Assembly: GCA_002695035.1 (NCBI GenBank)
Contig: NZNU01000007.1
Span: 1 to 33,471, forward strand
Direction of reading: 5' to 3'
DNA: 33,471 bases
Source: Micavibrio sp.
Lineage (GTDB): Bacteria > Pseudomonadota > Alphaproteobacteria > Micavibrionales > Micavibrionaceae
Made by a program: the position numbers and the translations under genes. Shown in pieces: positions 6,304-15,286 of this stretch (within the stretch, counting starts at the first letter, position 1; every line of letters starts with the position of its first letter). The notes below the pieces were generated by a model. It was given only the letters and a program-made list of their open reading frames with translations. It had not been told where the DNA came from and did not search any database.

Positions 6304-6972
6304 ATGGCAACACCTTCAGAACTTAAAGCTGCACAAGCCTTGCTGAACACGAAATGTGTTTTGTTTAACGCTAAAAAACCTTTTGTTTTCACATCAGGCA
6401 GAATAAGCCCCGTATATGTTGATATTCGCAGGCTCATCGCCTTCCCTCAGGAGCGCAACATGCTGATGGGGATGGCCGCCGAAAAACTGAGTGAGCTTGA
6501 CCTCGACTTTATAGCAGGCGGTGAAACCGCCGGAATTCCTTATGCTGCTTTTATTTCTGAGCGTTTAAACAAGCCTATGCTTTATGTACGAAAAAAGCCA
6601 AAAGGCTTCGGTCGCATGGCGCAAATTGAGGGTTGCATGGATGAGGACGGTAAATCTGTAATCCTTGTTGAAGACCTCCAAACTGATGGTGGCAGCAAGA
6701 AACTTTTCATTGATGTTTTACGCGAGGCCGGTGCTAAGGTTGAACACTCTTTTGTCGTTTTCCATTATGGTATTTTCGATCAATCTGTACAAAATATGAA
6801 GGATTTAGGCGTTACTTTGCATGAGCTTACGAACTGGTGGGCTGTTCTGGACGTTGCCCGAGAGAATAAATATTTTGACGAGGAGACTTTAGAGTCAGTT
6901 GAGTTCTTCCTAAACAACCCTGATAAATGGGCCGAAAAGAATGCCCACCTTGCTGACACGAAAACAGCGTAA
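6304..6972 (+). CDS. pyrE: Orotate phosphoribosyltransferase
   Basis: 222 residues, normal for PyrE. It joins orotate to PRPP, giving orotidine 5'-phosphate in de novo UMP synthesis. Visible features are the FTSGRISPVYVDIRRLIAFP substrate region near residues 29-48, RKKPKGFGR near 96-104 (catalytic flexible loop with lysines) and the PRPP-binding signature VILVEDLQTDGGSK near 119-132. The start ATG follows a clear AAAGGA site. nadK begins 12 bases after the stop with its own AAGGA site, so the two are probably one transcript. The extension after residue 200 is slightly long but unremarkable. Cytoplasmic. Confidence 0.95.
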   Translation: MATPSELKAAQALLNTKCVLFNAKKPFVFTSGRISPVYVDIRRLIAFPQERNMLMGMAAEKLSELDLDFIAGGETAGIPYAAFISERLNKPMLYVRKKPKGFGRMAQIEGCMDEDGKSVILVEDLQTDGGSKKLFIDVLREAGAKVEHSFVVFHYGIFDQSVQNMKDLGVTLHELTNWWAVLDVARENKYFDEETLESVEFFLNNPDKWAEKNAHLADTKTA

Positions 6973-6984
6973 GGACAAAGTTAT

Positions 6985-7755
6985 ATGAAACTGCATTTTC
7001 TTCATGCCGATTCACCTCCAGCTGAAAAAGCCTTTAAAAAACTGACCGGCCGTTATGGTCAAAACCCACGGGAAGACGCTGATACTATCGTTGTTCTGGG
7101 TGGGGACGGGACAATTCTTGAAACGCTTCATGAAGGTATAAAAAGAGCAGAAAACACCCCCGTTTATGGGCTGAATTACGGTTCCCTGGGATTTTTGCTT
7201 AACCCTCAGACTGATAGTGTCGGAGACCTGCCGGAAAGAATTGCGGCCAGTTCGCAAGTCACCATCCACCCTTTGCGCATGAACTGCACTTGTGTTGATG
7301 GTCAAAATCACGATGCGATTGCTTTTAACGAAGTCTCTCTGATGCGAGAGCGTCGTCAGGCGGCAAAAATAGAGCTTTATATTAATGATGTAAAACGTAT
7401 GGAAGAGCTGGTCTGTGACGGGGTTATGGTCGCAACTCCGGCCGGAAGTACTGCTTATAACCTGTCAGCTCATGGACCTATCCTGCCTATTGATGCAAAT
7501 GTCCTGACCTTAACCCCTATCTCTGCCTTTCGTCCCAGACGCTGGCGCGGCGCTGTTTTGCCCGAAAAGGCCTGCTTTACCTTCAAAATACTAGAGCAAG
7601 ATAAAAGGCCCGTCAGTGCAACGGCTGATTTTACTGAAATCAGAGAGGTGTCTGAGGTTAAAGTCTGGCAGAGTAAAGATCTTTCAAAAACGCTGCTTTT
7701 CGACCCTGATCATAATCTTGAAGAGCGGATTTTACGCGAACAATTCGCAAGTTAG
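6985..7755 (+). CDS. nadK: NAD kinase
   Basis: 256 residues, typical of the short alphaproteobacterial NAD kinases. It phosphorylates NAD to NADP with ATP or polyphosphate. Key motifs are the GGDGT box at residues 39-43 with catalytic Asp, the YGLNYGSLGFLLN segment near 58-70, the conserved NE(V/I) segment (FNEVSL) near 114-119, and the glycine-rich DGVMVATPAGSTAYNLSAHGP block near 145-165. It lies 12 bases after pyrE and likely shares its transcript. It ends 80 bases before tRNA-Phe. No anomaly in length or motifs. Confidence 0.95.
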   Translation: MKLHFLHADSPPAEKAFKKLTGRYGQNPREDADTIVVLGGDGTILETLHEGIKRAENTPVYGLNYGSLGFLLNPQTDSVGDLPERIAASSQVTIHPLRMNCTCVDGQNHDAIAFNEVSLMRERRQAAKIELYINDVKRMEELVCDGVMVATPAGSTAYNLSAHGPILPIDANVLTLTPISAFRPRRWRGAVLPEKACFTFKILEQDKRPVSATADFTEIREVSEVKVWQSKDLSKTLLFDPDHNLEERILREQFAS

Positions 7756-7835
7756 CATATTTTTTAAAATAGCTCTGGACGAGCACAGCTGCTTGCAGTA
7801 TAAAACCAGACGTTACCGACTTATCTTTTTTCCGT

Positions 7836-7911
7836 GCTCAGGTAGCTCAGTCGGTAGAGCAAAGGACTGAAAATCCTTGTGTCGCCGGTTCGATCCCGGC
7901 CCTGAGCACCA
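7836..7911 (+). tRNA. tRNA-Phe (GAA)
   Basis: A 76-base cloverleaf. The acceptor arms GCTCAGG (7836-7842) and CCTGAGC (7901-7907) pair fully, the discriminator is A7908 and CCA is encoded at 7909-7911. The D-arm is TAGCTCAGTCGGTAGAGCA, the T-arm GCCGG-TTCGATC-CCGGC, and the anticodon loop CTGAAAA contains GAA. No duplicated 3' end is seen nearby, so there is no sign of an integration event at this tRNA. Confidence 0.95.
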
Positions 7912-7989
7912 TTTTATCTCAATAAGCTAGATTCCGCATATCCTTAACTCTTGCGTTCACATGAACAGCTGAGAATATTTCCCTAAAAA

Positions 7990-8004
7990 TTAAGCCAATT
8001 TTAA
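7990..8004. promoter_or_regulatory. CtrA-type box upstream of RTX gene
   Basis: The sequence is exactly TTAA-gccaatt-TTAA, the consensus spacing of CtrA binding sites, 97-111 bases upstream of the RTX gene start. The rest of 7912-8100 is AT-rich and also contains small repeats such as TGGCA-aggac-TGCCA (8041-8055) just before the gene, but no clear sigma-70 promoter. AT-richness makes chance matches possible. Confidence 0.35.
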
Positions 8005-8100
8005 TGTCTTTTTAAGATAATTAAAGATAGTATTGAGTAATGGCAAGGACTGCCATGAAAGATGTCATATAAGCAACAGAAGATGCGGAGACACTGATAA

Positions 8101-10086
8101 ATGGCCACCTATACTGGTGACAATAATAACAACAACCTCGCCGCCGACAGTCAGGTCGATGCGGACGATTTTTTCTTTGGAATGGACGGTAATGATTCTC
8201 TCACAGCCTATGGTGGGAATGATCTTCTTGATGGTGGCATGGGCGATGATATCTTAAACGGAGGCGATGATGATGATATTTATATTTGGAGCAATGGTTT
8301 TGACCGGATTTACGATACACATGGGGTTGACCGTATACGCTTCACGACGCACAGCCTCAGCGACATCAGCTTCGCACGCAACGAAACGGCAGATCTTTTA
8401 ATTTCAGTTCCAGGCAATAACCAGATCCGTGTGGCCAATCATTTTGCAAGTCACACAAGCGCTTACCGTATAGAATATATAGAGGTTGGTGGAACAGTTA
8501 TTGCCCTTCAGGATATAGATGCCTGGGTCTATGGCAATGCTGAAGGAAATGTTCTGCGCGGAGATGCGCCCACAGCTTTATGGACAGATACAATGTATGG
8601 CGGGGATGGTAATGACACCATCTATGGTTACAGCCTGCGTGACATATTATATGGCCAGGATGGTGATGACACTATTTACGGCGGAACAGATAATGATGAG
8701 CTATGGGGAGGAAACGGAAACGACCACCTTCAGGGTGAGGAAGGCGACGATGTTCTATATGGTGAATATGGCGATGATATTTTAAGTGGTGGTGATGGTA
8801 CTGATTTGATGTATGGCGGTGATGGTAATGATAACCTTTCCGGCGGAGACGGCGATGACACTATTTACGGCGGTAGCGGGCAGGACACCTTAAACGGAGG
8901 TGCTGGTGCAGATGCCCTTTTCGGAGGAGGCAACTCCGATATTATAAATGGCGGGAGCGGCAATGACCTGCTCCGTGGCGACGTTGGTGACGACCTGCTG
9001 GATGGTGGTGACGGCAATGACGAGCTTTATGGCGAAGATGGCAATGATACCCTTATGGGATCCCTTGGAAATGATTATATAGACGGCGGTTCAGGGGTCG
9101 ATCTCATCAATTTTATCCAGGTAAATCACGGTATTAATTTCGATCTGGCTGCCGGCACAAATACGCTGACAAACGGTGATACGCAAATTTATTTGAATAT
9201 TGAAAATGTTCGCGGCACCTATCACAATGATGTTATCTACGGTGACGGTGGTACAAACATTATTTATGGCGGCAGTGGTCGCGATGATCTTTTCGGCAAC
9301 GGTGGCACAGACATACTTTATGGGGAAGATGGACATGATCGCCTCTGGGGCGGTGATGGTAATGACCAGCTTTATGGCGGCCTTCTGAATGACCAGCTTT
9401 ACGGTGGCAACGGTGATGATTATCTATACGGGGAATTAGGTAATGATTATCTCTTTGGAGATGCTGGCCATGACACACTCTTTGGTGCTGAAGGTAATGA
9501 CCAGCTTACAGGTGGGGAAGGTAATGACAATCTCTGGGGAAGCGTTGGTAACGACATTCTTGATGGAGGCGATGGCACCGATACTCTGTACGGCGAAGAC
9601 GGCGATGATATTTTGCGCGGCGGTGCTGGTACAGATTACATGTTTGGTGATGATCGCTTTTCCACGCCGGGATTTTCAAGTACAGGTAATGATGAGCTTT
9701 ACGGGGAGGATGGTAATGACCGCCTTTATGGTGGTGCCGGTGATGACTTTTTAAATGGCGGTGCCGGCTCAGATGTCCTGTTCGGCGGCACAGGACGTGA
9801 CACCTTCCATTACGGTGCGGACAGCCTGAACCAGTCTTTCGATTACATTATGGATTTCGAACCAGGTCCGAACGGAGACTATATTGACATCAGTGATGTC
9901 ATTGATTATGGACCGAATGATGTCTTATCTGATTTCGTATGGTTCGAACGGACACATTACCATACACGCATGCATATCGACGCGGATGGCACAGGCCCGG
10001 AAGGCTCTCAAATCCTTACACAAATTCAAGACCACCGCGATCTTGACGTGGCCCAATTAATAGCCAACGGCCAATTAATAGTTTAA
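8101..10086 (+). CDS. Secreted RTX calcium-binding repeat protein
   Basis: A 661-residue acidic protein made mostly of RTX nonapeptides (GGxGxDxux): a first short block near residues 30-58, then long runs from about 165 to 340 and 380 to 580. These fold into parallel beta-rolls when calcium binds outside the cell. Residues 58-150 (from DDIYIWSNGFDRIYD, through an IEYIEVGG segment) resemble the haemolysin-type repeat-related domain, and residues 585-661 resemble a type I secretion C-terminal target region. No enzymatic domain or N-terminal signal peptide is seen, in keeping with type I export; no ABC/MFP/TolC exporter gene lies in the window. Likely a surface or biofilm matrix adhesin. The start has GGAG ten bases upstream. 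It ends three bases from the convergent glpK. Confidence 0.9.
   Translation: MATYTGDNNNNNLAADSQVDADDFFFGMDGNDSLTAYGGNDLLDGGMGDDILNGGDDDDIYIWSNGFDRIYDTHGVDRIRFTTHSLSDISFARNETADLLISVPGNNQIRVANHFASHTSAYRIEYIEVGGTVIALQDIDAWVYGNAEGNVLRGDAPTALWTDTMYGGDGNDTIYGYSLRDILYGQDGDDTIYGGTDNDELWGGNGNDHLQGEEGDDVLYGEYGDDILSGGDGTDLMYGGDGNDNLSGGDGDDTIYGGSGQDTLNGGAGADALFGGGNSDIINGGSGNDLLRGDVGDDLLDGGDGNDELYGEDGNDTLMGSLGNDYIDGGSGVDLINFIQVNHGINFDLAAGTNTLTNGDTQIYLNIENVRGTYHNDVIYGDGGTNIIYGGSGRDDLFGNGGTDILYGEDGHDRLWGGDGNDQLYGGLLNDQLYGGNGDDYLYGELGNDYLFGDAGHDTLFGAEGNDQLTGGEGNDNLWGSVGNDILDGGDGTDTLYGEDGDDILRGGAGTDYMFGDDRFSTPGFSSTGNDELYGEDGNDRLYGGAGDDFLNGGAGSDVLFGGTGRDTFHYGADSLNQSFDYIMDFEPGPNGDYIDISDVIDYGPNDVLSDFVWFERTHYHTRMHIDADGTGPEGSQILTQIQDHRDLDVAQLIANGQLIV
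8590..9790 (+). repeat. DNA-level tandem repeats encoding RTX nonapeptides
   Basis: The coding DNA repeats imperfectly in units of about 27 and 54 bases, with recurring cores such as GGTGATGGTAATGA and TATGGCGG. Repeats this similar invite slippage or recombination and may cause length differences between strains or assembly collapse. The spacing is codon-phased, so this is a consequence of the protein repeats, not a separate element. Confidence 0.7.
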
Positions 10087-10089
10087 TTA

Positions 10090-11562
10090 TTATTTGCTTC
10101 GAACACGCCCAACAGCGTCATGCCATTGGCGCAATCCTTTTTCTACATTCTCTTTAGATATTTGCGGTACAAAACTTTTTTCTAGTTTCCAGCGATCCGC
10201 AATATCTTTTTCGTCTTTATATAGACCTGCCCCGAGACCTGCCAGATAAGCCGCGCCCAGCGCCGTTGACTCACTTATCTCAGGTATATCAATCTGTGCC
10301 TGCACAAAATCTGCCAGTGTCTGGCACATGAAGCTATTTGCGACCAGGCCGCCATCGGCGCGGATAGCTTTGATATCAAGCCCTGTATCCTGCTGCATTG
10401 CGTGGATGAGGTCATAGGTCTGATAGGCCTGTGCCTCAAGTGCCGCACGGCTAATATGCGCCTTAGTGGTTTCGCGGGTAAGATTGAGTATCGCTGCCTT
10501 GGCTCCCGGATCCCAATAGGGCGCACCAAGACCGGTGAAAGCAGGTACAAACATAACCTCATTGCTATCCTCAACGGATAAAGCAAGCGTTTCACTTTCT
10601 GGGGCCTCACCAAAAAGCCCCAGATTATCCCTTAGCCATTGGATGGCTGCGCCCGCCACAAAGATTGAGCCTTCAACTGCATATTTCGGGCCCTGTCCAA
10701 TGTCATAGGCAATGGTTGTAACCAAACCATTTTCAGAAGATGGAATATCTTTGCCTGTGTTTATTAGCGCGAAACACCCCGTCCCATACGTGGATTTCAC
10801 CATACCTTTTTCAAAACATGCCTGCCCGACTAAAGCAGATTGCTGGTCACCTGCCATCCCTGTTATCGGGAGCGTTTCCCCATCAATTATTTTATATGTC
10901 TCACCAAAATGCGCGGTGTTTATCTTCACCTTCGGCAACATGGTTTTAGGGATATTGAAGAGTTTCAGCAAATCCTCATCCCACTCACAATTTTGAATAT
11001 TATAGAGCAAAGTACGTGACGCATTTGTAATGTCAGTTGCATGTTCTCGCCCGTCTGTCAGATGCCACAGAAGAAAACAATCGACTGTACCAAAAAGAAG
11101 AATGCCCTTCTCCGCCTCTTCCCTAGCACCATCAACATTATCCAAAATCCATGCTATTTTGGTGGCTGAAAAATAAGGGTCGATGATAAGACCTGTTTTT
11201 TCTGTAATCAGCTTTTCATGTCCTTCAGCTTTCAGCCTTTTACATGTCTCGGCTGTTCTCCTGTCCTGCCATACGATGGCATTATAGACAGGCTCACCGG
11301 TATCTTTATTCCAGACTATAGTTGTCTCACGCTGATTGGTAATACCTATTGTCTTGATGTTATTACCTTTTAAGGCAACTTCACGCCCGCAATTCAAGGT
11401 GTCCTCTACAATATCACGGGCATCCTGCTCCACCCATCCTTTATGCGGATAAAAAAGACTCAACTCCTTTTGTGATATTCCTTTTATAGCCCCACTCTCA
11501 TCAAATAAAATAGCTCTTGAGCTTGTTGTGCCCTGATCTAATGATAGAATTTGAAATGACAT
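10090..11562 (-). CDS. glpK: Glycerol kinase
   Basis: 490 residues, usual length for the FGGY sugar kinase GlpK, which phosphorylates glycerol with ATP to sn-glycerol 3-phosphate. Visible are the N-terminal ATP loop DQGTTSSR at residues 9-16, the WQDRRTAE segment near 97-104, the ITGMAGDQQSALVGQ block with the catalytic Asp near 241, TYGTGCF near 260, and the C-terminal ADGGLVANSFMCQ region. It follows glpD by three bases, so both form one operon, kinase second. No glycerol facilitator gene is present here. Convergent with the RTX gene, three bases between stops and no obvious terminator. Confidence 0.97.
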   Translation of the reverse strand: MSFQILSLDQGTTSSRAILFDESGAIKGISQKELSLFYPHKGWVEQDARDIVEDTLNCGREVALKGNNIKTIGITNQRETTIVWNKDTGEPVYNAIVWQDRRTAETCKRLKAEGHEKLITEKTGLIIDPYFSATKIAWILDNVDGAREEAEKGILLFGTVDCFLLWHLTDGREHATDITNASRTLLYNIQNCEWDEDLLKLFNIPKTMLPKVKINTAHFGETYKIIDGETLPITGMAGDQQSALVGQACFEKGMVKSTYGTGCFALINTGKDIPSSENGLVTTIAYDIGQGPKYAVEGSIFVAGAAIQWLRDNLGLFGEAPESETLALSVEDSNEVMFVPAFTGLGAPYWDPGAKAAILNLTRETTKAHISRAALEAQAYQTYDLIHAMQQDTGLDIKAIRADGGLVANSFMCQTLADFVQAQIDIPEISESTALGAAYLAGLGAGLYKDEKDIADRWKLEKSFVPQISKENVEKGLRQWHDAVGRVRSK

Positions 11563-11565
11563 ATT

Positions 11566-13107
11566 TCATAGTCCCTTATAGTGATGTGTGTAATGCTCAC
11601 GCAGTGCAGGCATATCCTGTGCCAATCCGGAGTACTCCTTCTCGCTCAAGAACAGACCTGTCTTAGAGCGCCGGAACAAGATATCTTCAGCTGTTTTCGC
11701 AAACTCAAATCCTATTAGATATCCAATTTCGGCCTCATACACACCCGCCCCGTAATATTTACCCATATTTTCCAATGTATTTATATTTTTTAGGAAAACA
11801 TCCATGCGCGTACCGTAAGATCGGATGTAACGCTCCAGAATGTCTTTTGGTAGCCAAGGATATTTCTTGGCCTGGTCGGCGATAAAGTTTTGGCGGTTCT
11901 GATAATCAAAATCACCACCTGGTAACCTTCTTTTAGATGTCCAGCTATTCTTGTTTTTTGCCCGAATTGCCTCCCCTATCAAATTCACCGCTTTTTCGGC
12001 CAAAGAACGGCCGGTTGTGATTTTCCCGCCAAACACCGATAAAATCGGTGCTCCTTCATTATCAAGCACAAGTTTGTAATCGCGTGTGACGGCCTTATCA
12101 CTTTTACCGCCCTCTTCCAGTAAAGGTCTTATACCGGAATAGGCCCACAGAATGTCATCAGGTCCAATCTTTCTGGTGAAGGCTCTGTTTGCTGCCGCAC
12201 ATAAATAATCAATTTCGCTTGATGATATACGAATATCACTTTGAGGGACTTCAACGCCTTCTTCAGTCGTACCTACCAAAGTAAATTCATTTTCATAAGG
12301 GATTGCAAAAACTATCCTTTTATCTTTTTGCTGCAGGATATAAGCGTGCTGCCCTTCATATAATCGTGGGACTATAATGTGTGAACCTTTCACGAGACGC
12401 GCCTCAGGTGTGTTTCCCGATACGAGCTTTTGCCTTTCCAGTAAATCCCTGACCCATGGACCGGCTGCGTTCACAATTGATTTGGCCGTAATGCAATATT
12501 CTTGATTGGCCATGGCATCTTTAACAGTGACAAGCCAGCGTCCGCCTTTTCTTTCGACTTTCTCCACGGATGTATATGTTCTTATATCTGCTCCCTTATC
12601 GGCAGCATCAACAGCGTTCAGAGTTACAAGCCTGCTATCATCCACCCAGCAATCGGAGTATTTAAAGCCGGCTTTATATTTGCTCTCAATTAACGGTTTT
12701 CCGTACTCACCACTTTTCAAAGACAAGGATTTGGATGAAGCCAGTAATCTGTCACGCTTTGCCAAATAATCATAAATATACAGCCCCAGCCTTATTAAAA
12801 GTTTCGGCCTGAGGTGTTTTTCATGTGGCAGAATAAAGTTCAGCGGCCAGATAATATGCGGCGCAGTTCGAAGCATGATATTCCGCTCCTGTAAGGCGGA
12901 CCTTACAAGTCTAAATTCGTAATATTCCAGATACCTTAAGCCCCCATGGATAAGCTTGGTACTGGAAGATGATGTTTCCTGAGCCAGATCACCGCGCTCA
13001 AAAAGAACAGTGCGAATGCCACGTCCGGCAGCATCACGCGCGATTGCAGTACCGTTTATACCGCCGCCGATGACGCATATATCAAAATTCAAGGATCCTA
13101 AACTCAT
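11566..13107 (-). CDS. glpD: Aerobic glycerol-3-phosphate dehydrogenase
   Basis: 513 residues, normal for GlpD. This FAD enzyme of the inner membrane face oxidises glycerol 3-phosphate to dihydroxyacetone phosphate and passes electrons to quinone. The N-terminus has the FAD dinucleotide motif (VIGGGINGTAIARDAAGRG, around residues 12-30) followed by the family signature TSSSSTKLIHGGLRYLE near 46-62 and QERNIMLRTAPH near 73-84. A C-terminal region with GGKITTGRSLAEKAV near 360-374 completes the family pattern. First gene of a two-gene glpD-glpK operon, divergent from yjbH across a 158-bp region in which I see no clear GlpR-type operator. Confidence 0.96.
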   Translation of the reverse strand: MSLGSLNFDICVIGGGINGTAIARDAAGRGIRTVLFERGDLAQETSSSSTKLIHGGLRYLEYYEFRLVRSALQERNIMLRTAPHIIWPLNFILPHEKHLRPKLLIRLGLYIYDYLAKRDRLLASSKSLSLKSGEYGKPLIESKYKAGFKYSDCWVDDSRLVTLNAVDAADKGADIRTYTSVEKVERKGGRWLVTVKDAMANQEYCITAKSIVNAAGPWVRDLLERQKLVSGNTPEARLVKGSHIIVPRLYEGQHAYILQQKDKRIVFAIPYENEFTLVGTTEEGVEVPQSDIRISSSEIDYLCAAANRAFTRKIGPDDILWAYSGIRPLLEEGGKSDKAVTRDYKLVLDNEGAPILSVFGGKITTGRSLAEKAVNLIGEAIRAKNKNSWTSKRRLPGGDFDYQNRQNFIADQAKKYPWLPKDILERYIRSYGTRMDVFLKNINTLENMGKYYGAGVYEAEIGYLIGFEFAKTAEDILFRRSKTGLFLSEKEYSGLAQDMPALREHYTHHYKGL

Positions 13108-13265
13108 AGAACTTCAAAATATATCATAGTTGGCGTTTAATAAAGGCTCTTATCCCTTGATCTTATAAATAAAAAAGCTTTTTAGCTTGCATGGAAATAT
13201 ATTTTTGGCAGACTAATAACTGAGGGGCCTTTCCAGCCGGATTCAACTGATATTTATGCTTTAAT

Positions 13266-15284
13266 ATGCGTTCTGCCTTTGCAGTGCTTTTCGCCTGCTA
13301 TTTTATCTTTATAAATTTACCTTGTGCGTTTGCAAAAACAGAAGCGACACAACTTAATACTGTTGAGACAGCGCGGACCTTACCTGAAAATTCTCTTTCT
13401 CTTCAATTCGATACATTACCACCATATTATAGTGGCTCAATCGGAGCTCAATTTTCTGACAGATTTTACATGCAGCTGCGCCAGACTGTCCAAACATCAA
13501 ATATATTGGATGGAGGTAAGAAAGCCTTACCCGGTATGGATTTAAAGTTAAAGCTTTTCAATGAAACACATTTTACACCGCAAGTGGCACTTGGCCTTAA
13601 ATCGGCCATCGGACATAAAAAGCAGGCCGGAGAGTATATAGCTCTTACAAAACGTTTTTACGATTTTGATGTGACAGGCGGCATGGCATGGGGCCGTTTG
13701 GGCAGTGCAGCTGATATAAAAAACCCGCTCCGTATTTTATCTGACAGTCATTTTGGAAAAGAAAGGCCTCTGGATGGCAACGACTCAAATAAAATGTCAG
13801 ACTGGTTTACAGGCGAGGACGTTGCCTTTTTTGGGGGAGTGTCGTGGCAGACGCCTTATGAGCCGCTTAAACTCACTCTCGACTGGAATGGGGACGCCTA
13901 CAAATCCGAAGAACAAACTATAGCAGGTTATGAGGGGCCTGACCGCTGGGCAATAGGCGCACAATACACCCCCTTCCCCTGGCTTGAGCTGTCAGGCGCC
14001 TATACAGGTGGTGATAAGTTCATGGCAAGAGCACGTTTTTTTGACACTCTCCCAACCCGCTCAAAAAAAGCATATAAGGATAATGTTCAATATAACCCTG
14101 TTCCCAGAAATATACTTTCTGAGCATAGCCGCCGCGAGCACCCTAAAACCCGGCTGGTGTTAGCGGATGGTGTTTCGACCCCGTATCAAATACGACAAAA
14201 TGCCGATCTTTATCTGGCCGAATCAAATGGCCAAAACATTGAGACACTTTCCATACAACCCGTTTATTTTGGCCTGCAAGGGCCCGATCTCATTCTTCCT
14301 AAACGTGGGCTTGATGCGGTACTAAATGGATCCGGCAGCGGAAATGAATTGTGGCATAGCATGGAGGTTAAAAAAAATAGCAAAGCTTTTTTAAAAAACT
14401 CCCCCTCTCTGCCACTTAGTCAAAATAAATACGGTTTAAAGTTGCAGCATGTGGAAGATATTACACAGGAATACAAAGCCTATACTCATCGTACATCTTT
14501 ATTGGCTGAGGGCCGTCAGATTTTGCCTTTCAATCTGATTGCTGGCTTTGGTCTTCGCTCCACACTGTACAGCTCTATGCAAGATACTCCTGTTCTGAAA
14601 AGTTTTCCAAAAGATGCCGTTCGAAGCGACGAAATCCTCTATACTAAAAACCCCGTCAACATTGAACGTGCCTATCTGGCAAAATTAATATCACTCAATC
14701 CCGAAATTCACATGGGGGTCAGTGCCGGATATCTGGAAGAGATGTTTGCTGGTGCCGGTGGAGAGATATTATACCGCCCCTGGGACAAAAGATGGGCGAT
14801 TGGCGCTGAAGGATGGCTGGTCAAAAAACGAGACGCAAAATCGAGTCTAGCACGCGATACCAAAGGTGATTTACTTCGCACAGGCCACCTTAATTTGTAT
14901 TATGACATACCATATCAGAACCTCACTGCCTCAGTTAATGCTGGTTATTTTCTGGCAGAGGATATGGGAGCAAAATTTGAGCTTAGCAAAAGCTTTTCCA
15001 ATGGGGCTAGAGTTGCAGGTTTTATCACTGTGACCGATGAAACGGACAAGGATGTGTTCGGCTCCGATATGGAATATTATTCAGGCCTTACAATATCTAT
15101 GCCCTTTAATATTCCAAAAGCACCTGGCTACATTGACAAAATATGTTGTGAGACAGAATTACAGGTACGGCCTTTAGCCCGTGACAAAGGGCAAAAACTG
15201 GATAATCCCTTACCTCTTTACCAGATGTCTGAGCGAATATCTTCGCGTGAATTGAGAGAAAACTGGCAAGATATTGCCCCTTGA
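13266..15284 (+). CDS. YjbH-family outer-membrane protein
   Basis: A 672-residue YjbH-family protein with a cleavable signal peptide (residues 1-23, ending AFA). Alternating beta strands with aromatic ends run through the chain, for example SLQFDTLPPYYSGSIGAQFS near 43-62, WQTPYEPLKLTLDWNGDAY and GAQYTPFPWLELSGAYTGG in the first half, and AKFELSKSFSNGARVAGFIT near the end. YjbH/GfcD proteins are predicted double beta-barrel outer-membrane proteins of exopolysaccharide clusters in enterobacteria. Here the other yjbEFG partners are absent and the gene stands alone, divergent from glpD. The ribosome site before the ATG is weak, but the signal peptide supports this start. It ends two bases from the convergent dehydrogenase gene. 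Confidence 0.8.
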   Translation: MRSAFAVLFACYFIFINLPCAFAKTEATQLNTVETARTLPENSLSLQFDTLPPYYSGSIGAQFSDRFYMQLRQTVQTSNILDGGKKALPGMDLKLKLFNETHFTPQVALGLKSAIGHKKQAGEYIALTKRFYDFDVTGGMAWGRLGSAADIKNPLRILSDSHFGKERPLDGNDSNKMSDWFTGEDVAFFGGVSWQTPYEPLKLTLDWNGDAYKSEEQTIAGYEGPDRWAIGAQYTPFPWLELSGAYTGGDKFMARARFFDTLPTRSKKAYKDNVQYNPVPRNILSEHSRREHPKTRLVLADGVSTPYQIRQNADLYLAESNGQNIETLSIQPVYFGLQGPDLILPKRGLDAVLNGSGSGNELWHSMEVKKNSKAFLKNSPSLPLSQNKYGLKLQHVEDITQEYKAYTHRTSLLAEGRQILPFNLIAGFGLRSTLYSSMQDTPVLKSFPKDAVRSDEILYTKNPVNIERAYLAKLISLNPEIHMGVSAGYLEEMFAGAGGEILYRPWDKRWAIGAEGWLVKKRDAKSSLARDTKGDLLRTGHLNLYYDIPYQNLTASVNAGYFLAEDMGAKFELSKSFSNGARVAGFITVTDETDKDVFGSDMEYYSGLTISMPFNIPKAPGYIDKICCETELQVRPLARDKGQKLDNPLPLYQMSERISSRELRENWQDIAP

Positions 15285-15286
15285 AT

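Noticed and set aside
8590-9790. Regular DNA repeats suggestive of a CRISPR array
   Set aside because: Repeats are in frame, of uneven identity and encode GGxGxDxux nonapeptides throughout; no constant repeat/unique spacer structure.
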